A stretch of DNA of 17,092 nt from Methanocorpusculum sp. GTDB lineage: Archaea > Halobacteriota > Methanomicrobia > Methanomicrobiales > Methanocorpusculaceae. The position numbers were made by a program, and so were the translations under genes. The stretch covers positions 1 to 17,092 of the forward strand of contig DALTWG010000041.1 of NCBI GenBank assembly GCA_029987245.1, given 5' to 3'. Under the pieces are notes generated by a model. The model searched no databases, had not been told where the DNA came from, and worked only from the letters and a program-made list of their open reading frames with translations. Positions 5,795 to 15,200 of this stretch are shown here, piece after piece (within the stretch, counting starts at the first letter, position 1; each line of letters starts with the position of its first letter).

Positions 5795-6763
5795 ATGATT
5801 TTTGACGGCGGCACCGGATTTCTCCTCGCCATAGCAGATATGCGCGACACCCTCCCTTCAGAAGTCACAGACCTCGTCTTCCAGTTTTCAGACAACGACC
5901 AGGTAAAACTCATGCTGCCGCTCCTTATCTGCCTGTTTGCCGTCTGGTGTCTGGACAAAAAATATACCACCTTCATCGGCTTAAACCTGCTAAACACGGT
6001 GTCTCTTGTTAGTATGCTGAAAATTATTTTTGCCGTGCCGCGGCCCTGGGTAATAAATCCTGACGTCCGGGCCGTGGAAGAAGCCGTCCCCGGCGCATAT
6101 GACCCGTCATTTCCAAGCGGCCATACAGCAGCAGCCGCAATGGCATGGGGCTCGCTTGCCGTAATTTTGCGCCGGCACAAAATAGTCGTCATCCTCTGCT
6201 GCATTATCATCGGACTTGCCGGATTTTCCCGCCTGTTTCTCTGCGTTCACACACCGCTTGATGTTATCGGCGGCATTATTCTTGCCCTGCTCGCCCTTTT
6301 GATTAACTGGAAACTTGCATGTTATCTTGAAGCGCATCCGGAAAAAGACATCACCGTTGCCCTCATTGACGGCGGGGCGCTTTCCGTGCTGTGGCTTTCC
6401 GGTCTGATTCTGCCGACCTACGTGGAAAGCACGGCCGGGTTTGTCACCGTTTTTCCGGGAAACGTCAGTACCGTTGTCTCAGGTCTTGCCCTTACCTGGG
6501 GCTTTTTTGCCTGCTGGATTGTATCACGGCGGTTTGTGCAGTATACGCCGCCAAAAAAATGGTCCCGCAGGATTATTGTGTTTGCCGCAGGGGCTGTCAG
6601 CACCGCCCTGCTTCTTTTGCCGCTGAAACTCCTGGTTCTTGCCGGCTGGACGGAAAAAACCGCAGCAGACAGCCTTTTGTATCTTGCTCTGATTATTTAT
6701 ACAATACTGATTTATCCGCTGATTGTAAAACTGATTGCAAAAAAGTGCCAGACCAAAGAATAA
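5795..6763 (+). CDS. membrane PAP2-family phosphatase
   Basis: The 322-residue integral membrane protein carries the three PAP2 motifs: K76-x6-R83-P84 (KIIFAVPRP), PSGH at 107-110, and S145-R146-x5-H152-x3-D156 (SRLFLCVHTPLD). H110 and H152 are the expected catalytic histidines. The family removes phosphate from lipid phosphates or isoprenyl pyrophosphates at the membrane face; in an archaeon, recycling of polyprenyl (pyro)phosphate or an archaeal lipid phosphate is a reasonable guess. After the catalytic core come four or five further hydrophobic segments (to about residue 315) that do not belong to the minimal domain, making the protein longer than the usual ~200-230 residues. It has its own promoter and is not clearly tied in function to the dehydrogenases before it. 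Confidence 0.9.
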   Translation: MIFDGGTGFLLAIADMRDTLPSEVTDLVFQFSDNDQVKLMLPLLICLFAVWCLDKKYTTFIGLNLLNTVSLVSMLKIIFAVPRPWVINPDVRAVEEAVPGAYDPSFPSGHTAAAAMAWGSLAVILRRHKIVVILCCIIIGLAGFSRLFLCVHTPLDVIGGIILALLALLINWKLACYLEAHPEKDITVALIDGGALSVLWLSGLILPTYVESTAGFVTVFPGNVSTVVSGLALTWGFFACWIVSRRFVQYTPPKKWSRRIIVFAAGAVSTALLLLPLKLLVLAGWTEKTAADSLLYLALIIYTILIYPLIVKLIAKKCQTKE

Positions 6764-6785
6764 TCCCGGAAAGCGGCTTACTCCG

Positions 6786-6804
6786 GCACTTTTACCGAAA
6801 GTGC
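6786..6804 (+). terminator. hairpin GCACTTT-taccg-AAAGTGC after the PAP2 gene
   Basis: A perfect 7-bp stem with a 5-nt loop lies 22 nt past the PAP2 stop. No strong T-run follows it, so it may protect or mark the 3' end rather than act alone in termination. It also lies 14 bp beyond the 3' end of the decayed minus-strand remnant, so it could serve either direction. Confidence 0.4.
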
Positions 6805-6817
6805 ATACTGCATTACG

Positions 6818-7010
6818 TTATTTCAGTAACTCGTCCTCTTTTACCCCGGTGACCGCGGTTATCTCAAAACCGTTCGCATCTTTTTCGATATGACCAAACT
6901 CATCAAAGAGATTTTTACCTTTTTCCCGGATAAAGTGCAGGAGTCAATTTTCACCGCAAACGTGAGTTCTGCAATTTCATGGCAATACTATCACCGCTGC
7001 TTTTGACGAA
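6818..7010 (-). pseudogene. decayed protein-coding remnant, unrecognised
   Basis: On the minus strand, 42 codons ending in TAA at 6818-6820 (plus coordinates 6818-6943) read as a protein-like C-terminus with segments NLFDEFGHIEKDANGFEI and TAVTGVKEDELLK, closed upstream by TGA at 6944-6946. In the next frame, sequence just upstream (about 6920-6985) continues in a plausible protein style (EIAELTFAVKIDS, CTLSGKKV) and then meets a TAG. The two halves meet around an A-rich run near 6918-6930, as expected from a frameshift. No start codon with a ribosome binding site is present. The family is not recognised, and a chance ORF cannot be excluded at this length. Confidence 0.4.
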
Positions 7011-7184
7011 ATGTACGTATACGCAGGGCTTATCCGCATAAAATCCACAAAATCATACCAATATCATACATTTATATAATAAAATAACTAATATGTATAA
7101 AATTATACCCGAACTGCCGGAAAAGAACAGCACACGGCTTTGGGTGACGAGAACAAAAGAAACATATTTGAACAGACAATAACC
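7011..7184 (+). promoter_or_regulatory. promoter region of the EamA-fusion transporter
   Basis: The 174 bp are AT-rich. TTTATATA at 7071-7078 is an exact archaeal box A, predicting a start at about 7100 and a leader of some 85 nt before ATG 7185. No clear Shine-Dalgarno precedes ATG 7185; GGGTGA at 7142-7147 is too far away for it. GTATAC near 7018-7023 is a simple palindrome. Nothing else was recognised here. Confidence 0.5.
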
Positions 7185-9200
7185 ATGACGGCCTCCCTCA
7201 ATATAAAAAACACCTACCGGTTTGCAGTAATCTGCGCACTTGTTGCTGCCTGCATCATGGCAGCAAAGACGCCGGTATCCAAAGTGCTTTTAGCCGGCGC
7301 CGACCCGATGACCGCATCGGTATTTAACGGCGCGGGCGCCGCCCTCGGCATGTTAATTGTGATGTTTTTTGCACGAAACACCTCCCTTGTTGACAAAACG
7401 CGCCACCTGCAGAAATCCGATATCCCGTATCTGTGCGGCGCGATTCTCACCAGCATAGGGGGGTCGCTCTTTCTTTTGTTCGGCCTTCTGGATGCGGCCG
7501 CATCAACCGCTTCCCTGATTAATAATTTCGGCACTGTCGCAACCGCGGTCATTGCATTCCTGATTTTCAAGGAAGGCATCTCAAAGCGCCTCTGCATCGG
7601 CATTGTGTTCACCGTTCTCGGCTGCATCGCGTTATCCGTCACCGACCTTACAACGCTTTCTTTTACTCCCGGCTCCCTTTTGATTATTCTTTCCTGCATC
7701 TGTTACGGTTTCAACAACAACTTCATGAAAAAAATCTCGCACCGCAATCCGGTTGAAATCGTAATTGTCCGCTCAGGGGGCATTGCAGTCGGCTGCCTGA
7801 TTGCAGCCTTCATCTACGGCTCGGCAATGCCTTCTTTTACCACCATCGCCCTGCTTGCTGCAACCGGATTTGTCTTTTCCGGCGGGCTGAATTTCTTCGT
7901 TGTGTATGCCCAGCGCTATGTGGGCGCGGCAAAAACCAGTGCAATAACCGCCATTGCCCCGCTGATTTCCGTTCTTATCTGCTTTGTCTTCCTCGGCGAG
8001 CCGCTGTCGCTGCTCTTTGCAGGCGCACTCATCCTTGTCCTTCCGGGAATGTACTTTACTTTGACGCGCAACAAGGAGATGAAACTCGAAGAAGAGCCCG
8101 AAGACAAAGGCGAGTCCCCGCTTCTTGCCGGCATGAGCGAAGCAACCAAAGACGAGGCGCGCCATTACCTGATGGCATTCGGATTTATCTCTCTTGCCGT
8201 GCTGCATATCATGGCGCTGTTTTCTTCCCTGACGACGTCTGCGGTCGACGGAAAAATATTGTCCGTCATCGGCGACGGATTGTATTCGCTGTGCAGTGTC
8301 ATCGGCATCGCGTTGATTCTGTGCAGCATTCTGCTTCTTATTCTGCGCAAGCGGGTTATTCCGGCCATTTTATTCATGTTCTTCGGGTTCCGGCATATTG
8401 CCTTCGGAGTAAGCGAGGGCTCCGGCAGCATTTCCCTTTCGCTGATGGTCTTCGGTCTTATTCTCGGCTTGATTTTGCTAACGGTGAATGACAAACAGAA
8501 ATATGTCTATGCGGGGCTGATTTTCCTCTACACTCTGCAGGTTATTCTCACGTTTGTCGGTAATACCGGCGCTGTTTATATCGTATCGATGATACTCATG
8601 GCTTTAGTGGTCCTGATTCTGCTGTATTTTGCCGTGGTAAGTGCTTCGCAGAAATATGATATGCCGCTGAAAAGTTATATTACAGCCGACAGTTCGGTTT
8701 CGTTTGCCCGCTGCGGAGTAATATTGGGCTTTTTATTCTACGGATCTTATCTGTTGTTCCGTCTGGTGCTTCTCTTCGGCGGCATTGAAGAGATTGAAAC
8801 AGAAGTTTTAACCCATACCGGCATGGTCTTTGCAGGGATGCTTGTTTTAGTGAGTCTGCTGCTCTTTTTCATCGCAAAGCGGTGCTTTTACAGCATTATC
8901 TTCATGTGTCTTGGCTTTATTGCAATATTCAGTCATTACATCACATCCGGTGCGGGCTGTCTTACCATGTCGCTTCTGCTTCTGCTTGTAGCGGTGTTTG
9001 CGGTGTTTAGAAACAATTCAGCGCTGCTGTTTTCTTTGCTTGCCATTACTCAGGCATTTTCGGTCACCATATATTACATGTTTTCCCAGGTGCCGGGTCT
9101 GTACAATATTTCCATTCTGCTGGATGCGTTCTGTATTCTGGTATGTGTGTATCTTGCTGCCGCCGTGCTTTCGGAGAAAAAGGAACTGCCGGTGTTTTAA
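7185..9200 (+). CDS. EamA/DMT-family transporter fused to a duplicated unknown membrane domain
   Basis: From ATG 7185 the protein has 671 residues; an in-frame TTG at 7140 would add 15 polar ones. Residue numbers here count from the TTG. Residues ~28-310 are a typical ten-helix EamA drug/metabolite transporter with two repeated halves (first half ends near LIFKEGISKRL, second near FVFLGEPLSLLFAG). An acidic linker (311-342, EEEPEDKGESP) leads to a second membrane half of about 340 residues that is not part of EamA. That half repeats: ~343-500 and ~523-680 align at an offset of about 177 residues, for example KRVIPAILFMFFGF with KRCFYSIIFMCLGF, and GSGSISLSLMVFG with GAGCLTMSLLLLL. Ordinary EamA proteins are ~300 residues. 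Role: export or import of an unknown small metabolite, with the extra domain perhaps regulating or coupling transport (inference). Confidence 0.85.
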   Translation: MTASLNIKNTYRFAVICALVAACIMAAKTPVSKVLLAGADPMTASVFNGAGAALGMLIVMFFARNTSLVDKTRHLQKSDIPYLCGAILTSIGGSLFLLFGLLDAAASTASLINNFGTVATAVIAFLIFKEGISKRLCIGIVFTVLGCIALSVTDLTTLSFTPGSLLIILSCICYGFNNNFMKKISHRNPVEIVIVRSGGIAVGCLIAAFIYGSAMPSFTTIALLAATGFVFSGGLNFFVVYAQRYVGAAKTSAITAIAPLISVLICFVFLGEPLSLLFAGALILVLPGMYFTLTRNKEMKLEEEPEDKGESPLLAGMSEATKDEARHYLMAFGFISLAVLHIMALFSSLTTSAVDGKILSVIGDGLYSLCSVIGIALILCSILLLILRKRVIPAILFMFFGFRHIAFGVSEGSGSISLSLMVFGLILGLILLTVNDKQKYVYAGLIFLYTLQVILTFVGNTGAVYIVSMILMALVVLILLYFAVVSASQKYDMPLKSYITADSSVSFARCGVILGFLFYGSYLLFRLVLLFGGIEEIETEVLTHTGMVFAGMLVLVSLLLFFIAKRCFYSIIFMCLGFIAIFSHYITSGAGCLTMSLLLLLVAVFAVFRNNSALLFSLLAITQAFSVTIYYMFSQVPGLYNISILLDAFCILVCVYLAAAVLSEKKELPVF

Positions 9201-9247
9201 TTTTCAAATCAGCGAAAAAAATAGATATAAACTATTCCAAACCCCGC
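9201..9247. terminator. shared terminator zone between convergent genes
   Basis: The transporter and the sensor kinase converge with 47 bp between their stops. A7 at 9215-9221 is T7 for minus-strand transcripts leaving the kinase gene. TTTTAATTTT at 9195-9204 serves plus-strand transcripts leaving the transporter. Oligo-T is sufficient for archaeal termination, and no long hairpin is present. Confidence 0.5.
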
Positions 9248-12200
9248 TCACAAAAACCGTGCGAGCGTCGCCTTCAGTTTCACCACATCAATCGGCTTTG
9301 GAATATGCTCATTCATTCCCGCGGCAAAGGCAGCAGCCCTGTCCTCTGCAAACGCATTCGCCGTCATCGCAAGAATCGGAATCTTGGATATGGGCGTATC
9401 CATCGCACGAATCTGCCGCGTCGCCTCATAGCCGTCCATGGTCGGCATCTGGATATCCATCAGCACCAAATCAAAGTCCCCTTCCTTTGCATTCTTCATC
9501 TTTTCGACCGCGATATCGCCGTCTTCGGCCTGTGTTATCTCAAAGCCCGCCTCCTCGAGAATATCGGTTGCAATCTCCCGGTTCAGCTCGTTGTCCTCGA
9601 CAAGGAGAATCTTTTTGCCCGCGAAATTATACTCACCCTCCTTCACCTCAGCCGGCGAGGCGGCCGCCGCGGGAGCCGGCTGCTCATGCCCGAGACACTG
9701 ATTGAGCACCCGATGCAAATCCGAGGGGAACATCGGCTTGGAAACAAACGCCGTGACACCCGCCTCGCGCGCCTCCTCCTCGATGTCTGTCCAATCGTAT
9801 GCGGTGAGAATAATAATCGGCACATCATCGCCGATGGCTTTGCGAATCCGGCGGGCCGTCTCGATGCCGTTCATATCAGGCATCAGCCAGTCAAGAATAT
9901 AGACGCGGAACAAATCCCCTTCCTGATAGGCAGCCTGGGCGCGGAACACCGCCTCCTTGCCCGACGTGCACCATTCGGCCCGCATACCGATGCTTTTGAG
10001 CATCTTGTAGACACTTAAGCACGTGTTGGTGTCATCGTCGGCGACAAGCCCCCGCAGGCCTTCCAGTTCGGCGATGACCACCGGCTCTTTTGCCTCCGTC
10101 GCCAGTTTGAACTCAAAGCACAGCGTTACCTCCGTGCCCTTGTTTTCCTCGCTTTCGATTCTGATTTCGCCGCCAAGCATGTCAACGATATTCTTTGTAA
10201 TCGCCATGCCAAGCCCTGTTCCCTGAATGCCTGAAACCGTCGAGGAACGCACGCGGGTGAACGGCTCGAAAATCGTCGCAAGGAACTCCTTGCTCATGCC
10301 GATGCCGTTATCCTTGATGCAGAACTCATAGTCTGCATAGCCGTTGTGCACCGTTTTTTCCGTCACCCGCAGGCTTACCGTACCCCGTGCCGGCGTGTAC
10401 TTGACCGCGTTGGACAGCACATTTAAAAGCGCCTGATTGAGCCGCAGCTTGTCGCAGATAATATCCTCGTCGTTGACGTCCACCGAATCAATAAAGAAGT
10501 CCAGCTGCTTACTGTTGACATCGGCAAGCACAATGTTTCTGAGCGTGTGCATGATTTCAGAAATATTTTCCTGCCTTTCTTCCAAAGCAATCTTGCCGGA
10601 CTCGATTCTGCTCATGTCAAGCACATCGTTGATGAGGGAAAGAAGATGCGCCGACGACTGGGAAATCTTGGCAAGATAATCCTGGACAAGTTCTTTGTTG
10701 TCGATATGCGACGCCGCTAAGCCCGTAAAGCCGATGATTGCATTCATCGGCGTGCGGATGTCATGACTCATGTTGTTCAAAAACGTCGTCTTCGCGCGGC
10801 TTGCCGACTGCGCCATGGAAAGCGCGTTTTCCAGCACATTCTGCTGCTCAAGCTGCTGCTCAATCTGGTCGGTGATGTTGATGTGAATACCGAAGAACTC
10901 ACCCGTTCCGTCCCCGCGGCGCACCACGCGGCCGGCTGAATGGAACCAGTGGTACTCGCCGTTTTTATCCGCCATCCGGTACGTTGCATCAAACGGCGTC
11001 TTGCAGGTATGGTCTGCAAGCGCCGCATCGAATTCAGCTACCACCTCTTCCTTGTCTTCGGGGTGGATAAGCCGTGACCAGCCGTACTGGTCGCCCTCGA
11101 CCTCATTGTTGATGATTGCCCTGAATTCATCGGAATAATCCGGCAGACCGAGATTGCCCCCGGCATCGATGGCAAATGACCATTTGCCGGAGTGAATCAT
11201 ATTATGGATTGCATCGCTTCTGTGGACCTCTTCTCTGGTTGCCGTCAGCGCCTTGGAAAGTTTTATGTGCTGCTGCTCAAGCTCCTCTTTCTGGCGTGCA
11301 ATCTCCTCATTGAGCTTGATTTTCTCCCGCTGGGCCGAATCCACCCGGGTGATGCCAAACATTGCCGTCTGCGGCATATCACCGTTCCAGGTAAGCACAT
11401 AGGTTTCATTCTGGACCCAGACGAGCTCGTCGCCTGCATACGGCGAAAGATAGGTGTACTCCATCTTGCCGTCTTTTTGCAGCTGCTCTTTAAGCCGGCC
11501 GCAGTCGGCAAACTCCTCGAAATACTTTTTCGCATCGCCGAAGAGTTTAGAGGCAAACTTTTTCACCTGCTTTGAATAGGGGACAACCTCAGGCGTTTCA
11601 TGTATTTTGCCCGCGGTTTTGATGATTTTCATCTGGTCCGCGTCAAGGTTGATGACATAGATGCCTTCATAGTTGTCCATCAGCGCCTCGCGCATATGGA
11701 CATTGAGAATGGCCGTATCCTTTTCGGAAAAGCCTATCGTGACATCGTCTTTGCCTACCGCGGTAATCGCCAGTTCATGCCAGGCGGCAACGCCGTTTAC
11801 CTCCGAGCGGTACTCAATCGAATAAGACGGCCATTTTTTCACTTTTTCGCGGATATCGTTGATATCCAGCGCCCGGCGCATGAGTTCCTTGTCCGGGGCA
11901 TAGACAAGATGTTCGATGAAATACTCCCGCGCCTCGTTATAGTCGGTAAAGGCAAGACCTCGTGCGGGTTTGTCGGGGCTTGCGGTAAGACTTTTCAGAT
12001 TGACACAGGTTGCATCCGGCATATGCACGCGGTAGGCAATCTGGTACCGGCCGGCGAAATTCTCCAGCAGGGCGCGTGTCTGCTCGGCGTTTTTAAGCTG
12101 TTCCTGTACTTTGATTTCCTTTCTGACCTGCTTGTCAATGTTGATATAACACACTGCAACCCGCGATGCTATGCCGTTTTCCTCGGCAAGCTTGATGACA

Positions 12201-15200
12201 ATAAACTCCCACCACTGATAGTCAGCTCCGGCAGAGTACAGCCGGATACGCTGCGCTCTGCGGTTTGCATTTTTCAGCACCTTGCGGACATATGCCTTGT
12301 CGGTAAAGCGCATCATTTCGGCAAGGTCATTGGGGTGCACCAAAGCGGTGTTTCCTTCCTTTAACGCCCTGCGCCAGTTGTCTGTGCCCGTGCCGCGGCA
12401 GGCAAGTATGTCCGGTACGTTTTCACGCGCCGAAAAGGTGGTGAATTTGTCTTCATCCAGCGTAACGAAATGCACCACATCGAATTCACCGGCAAGACCT
12501 TCAATGGCTGCAACCTCATGGGCAAGTTCCTCTTTCTGGCGTGCAACCTGTGCAATAAGGTCAAGACGTTCCCGCTGGACAGAGTCAATCTTCGTCAGAC
12601 CAAACATTACCGTCTCCGGTTCATCGCCGTCCCAGGATAAAACAATGATTTCGCACTTCATCCAGACGGGCTTGGGACCGAAATAGGGGGACTGATAGAG
12701 ATACTCGGTTCTGCCGTCTGTTTTGAGCAGGTTTTTGAGATACACTGTATCGGAAATCTGCTCAAAGTACTTTTTCGCTTCGGGCATGAGACCTGCTGCA
12801 AACTCTTTCAGGATGCCGGCGTGCGGAACCACCGCCGGCTTGTCTTGGGAAAACCGCGATGCCTTCAGGATTTTTACCTGGTCTGTTGCAAGGTTGGCGA
12901 CATAGATGGCTTCATAGTTTGCAAGCGTTGCCTCCTTGATGCGGCTGTGCAGAATTTCGGCATCGCGCTCGATAAAGCCCATGGCAATCTCGCCGCCGCC
13001 CATGGCGGTGACCGCCATCTCATGCCAGATGCCGACGCCGTCACGAAGAAGCCGGAACTCGACACTGTAGGAAGGCACCCTGTTGAGCCGGTCGCGGATG
13101 GTTTCTATTGTCATCTCGCGGCGCATGCGCTCTTTGTCCTTCGGATACACAAACCGGTCGATGAAAACGGCAATTGCATCCGCCATGTGAGCGGTCTTAA
13201 ACTCCCCGATACTGAACTTCGGGTCCTCCTTGAGAAGGGAAAAGGCGCCGGTGGTCAGATTTCCTTTGAAGGCGATGTCATAGCGCACCGCAAAGTTTTC
13301 GATAACCTTGCGGGATTCGGCGGCAAGTTTAAGCTGTTCCTGTACCTCGAGCTCCTTTCTCACCTGGGCATCGATATTGATGTAGCCCATCGCAATATTG
13401 GATACCTCGCCGTTTTTCTCGGCAAGCTTGATGAGGACAAACTCCCACCAGGCATACTCTCCGTCCTCGCGCCCTATCTTTAAACGCACCCGCACCCCGT
13501 AGCGCGTCTGGTTTTTCAGCACCTCGCGGATGACATTTTTGTCGGCAAACTGCATGATAAAAGGCAAATCGTCCGGGTGATAATACTGCGTGTTTGCGGT
13601 AACAAACGCCTCCCGCCAGCTTTTTCCGGTGCCGACAATATGCATGAGTTCTTCAGGGACGCCTTCATGTCTGAAATGGGGAACAAACATGCCGTCTTCA
13701 AGCGACATAAAGTGCAGAATATCAAACTCTCCTGCAAGACCCTCGATGATGCCAAGCTCTTGGGCAAGCTCGTTTTTCTGCGCTTCAACCTGCTCGGCAA
13801 GTTCGAGACGCGCCCTCTGCAGACTGTCAACACGGGAAATACCTATCATCGCCGTTTCAACCCGGCCTTCGCGCCGCGTTAAGACATAAGCGCCGCATTT
13901 CATCCAGATAAGTTCGTCGCCTGCATACGGCGTCTGGTAAATGTATTCAACCCTGCCTTCTTTGTCCAGCAGACGGCGCAGCACTTCGGGGTCGGCAAGT
14001 TTCAGGAAATAGGCTTTTGCCTCGCCGGAAAGCCCTGCTGCAAACATCTTGAGTACCTGCGAATAATTAGCGACCTCAGGCTCGCCTACCATCGCACCGA
14101 ACGCCTTGATGACTTTCAGCATGTTTACATCCAGATTGACGACGTATATGCCTTCATACATGTTGGCAAGACCGTTGCGGATATGGGCATTGAGGATATC
14201 ACGGTCCCGGTTGACAAAACCGACAGCGACATGGTCCTCGTCAATCAGAGTTATGGTCATCACATTCCAAACAGGAATGTCATCAGTAAGCGTGCGGTAT
14301 TCAATATTGTACTCGGGCTCTGCTGCAAGGCGCTCTCTGACGGCTGCAAAGTCCAGAGCATCCCGCATCTTCTCCCGGTCGGGGGCGTAAACGATATTGG
14401 TGATGAAATATTCGCGTGCCGCGGTAAAATCTTTGAAGGCAATACCGGCGCCGTGCGCGTTTTTACCCATTTTCAAAGTCGTATAAGAGGCATCGGAAAG
14501 GCTCACCTGGAAGGCGACATTGTAGCGCTCGGCAACGCGGGAAACAAGTTTCTGATAATCTTCGGCAAGGGCGAGTTTTTCCTGCAGTTTGCGCTCTTCT
14601 TCTATCTGTTCGGTGATATCGGAAAAGCCCACGGCGGCGTGGGATGTATCTTCGCCTTTGATAACCGAGCATCTGAAGGTGCTTGTTTTGCCGTTAATCA
14701 CCTCCCGGTAGGTGAAGCTGTATTCAGCGTCCGTCTCCAGTTTTTTGCGGATATAGTCTTTGGAAAGGTAGAACAGCATTTTTTCCCGGTCGTCTTTGTG
14801 CACGTATTTTTCCGTGTATGTCTCAAGGACACCGTGCCATGACTCGCGGGCTTTTTGTACCATCGCGGCGGTTGCTTCGTCGGAATGCAGAAGAACAAAG
14901 TTTCCTGTGTCAAGGCTGCAGTAATAGGCCGAGGTGTAGAGGTTGATGAAATAGTTTGAGATTGCCGTGCGGCGGGCGAGTTTTTCGCCCTGCGCAGTTA
15001 ACTGGAGCTGCTGTTCATGGATTTTGGCATGATAGCGGTCGAGTGCCTCAAAGGTTACGAGGACATTGCGCGGTTCTTCGCCGTCCCGGTCGATGACAAG
15101 CGCCACCATGCGGCGCCAGGGATGCTCGCCTTCTTTTCTGCGGTAGACGTATTCGCGCCGGTCGATGCCGGTAAGGTCTTTTTTCAGGAAGGCGGGGTCG

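Noticed and set aside
6985..7080. Plus-strand peptide ending AFDEMYVYAGLIRIKST before the transporter
   Set aside because: It is short, has no start codon or ribosome binding site, and runs into the promoter; probably chance.
9143..10018. Plus-strand frames of 235 and 291 codons at the 3' end of the kinase gene
   Set aside because: They overlap both receivers, whose motifs on the minus strand are intact. The 235-codon frame is Ser/Pro/Arg-rich low-complexity sequence, the 291-codon frame shows no recognisable domain, and neither has a ribosome binding site.
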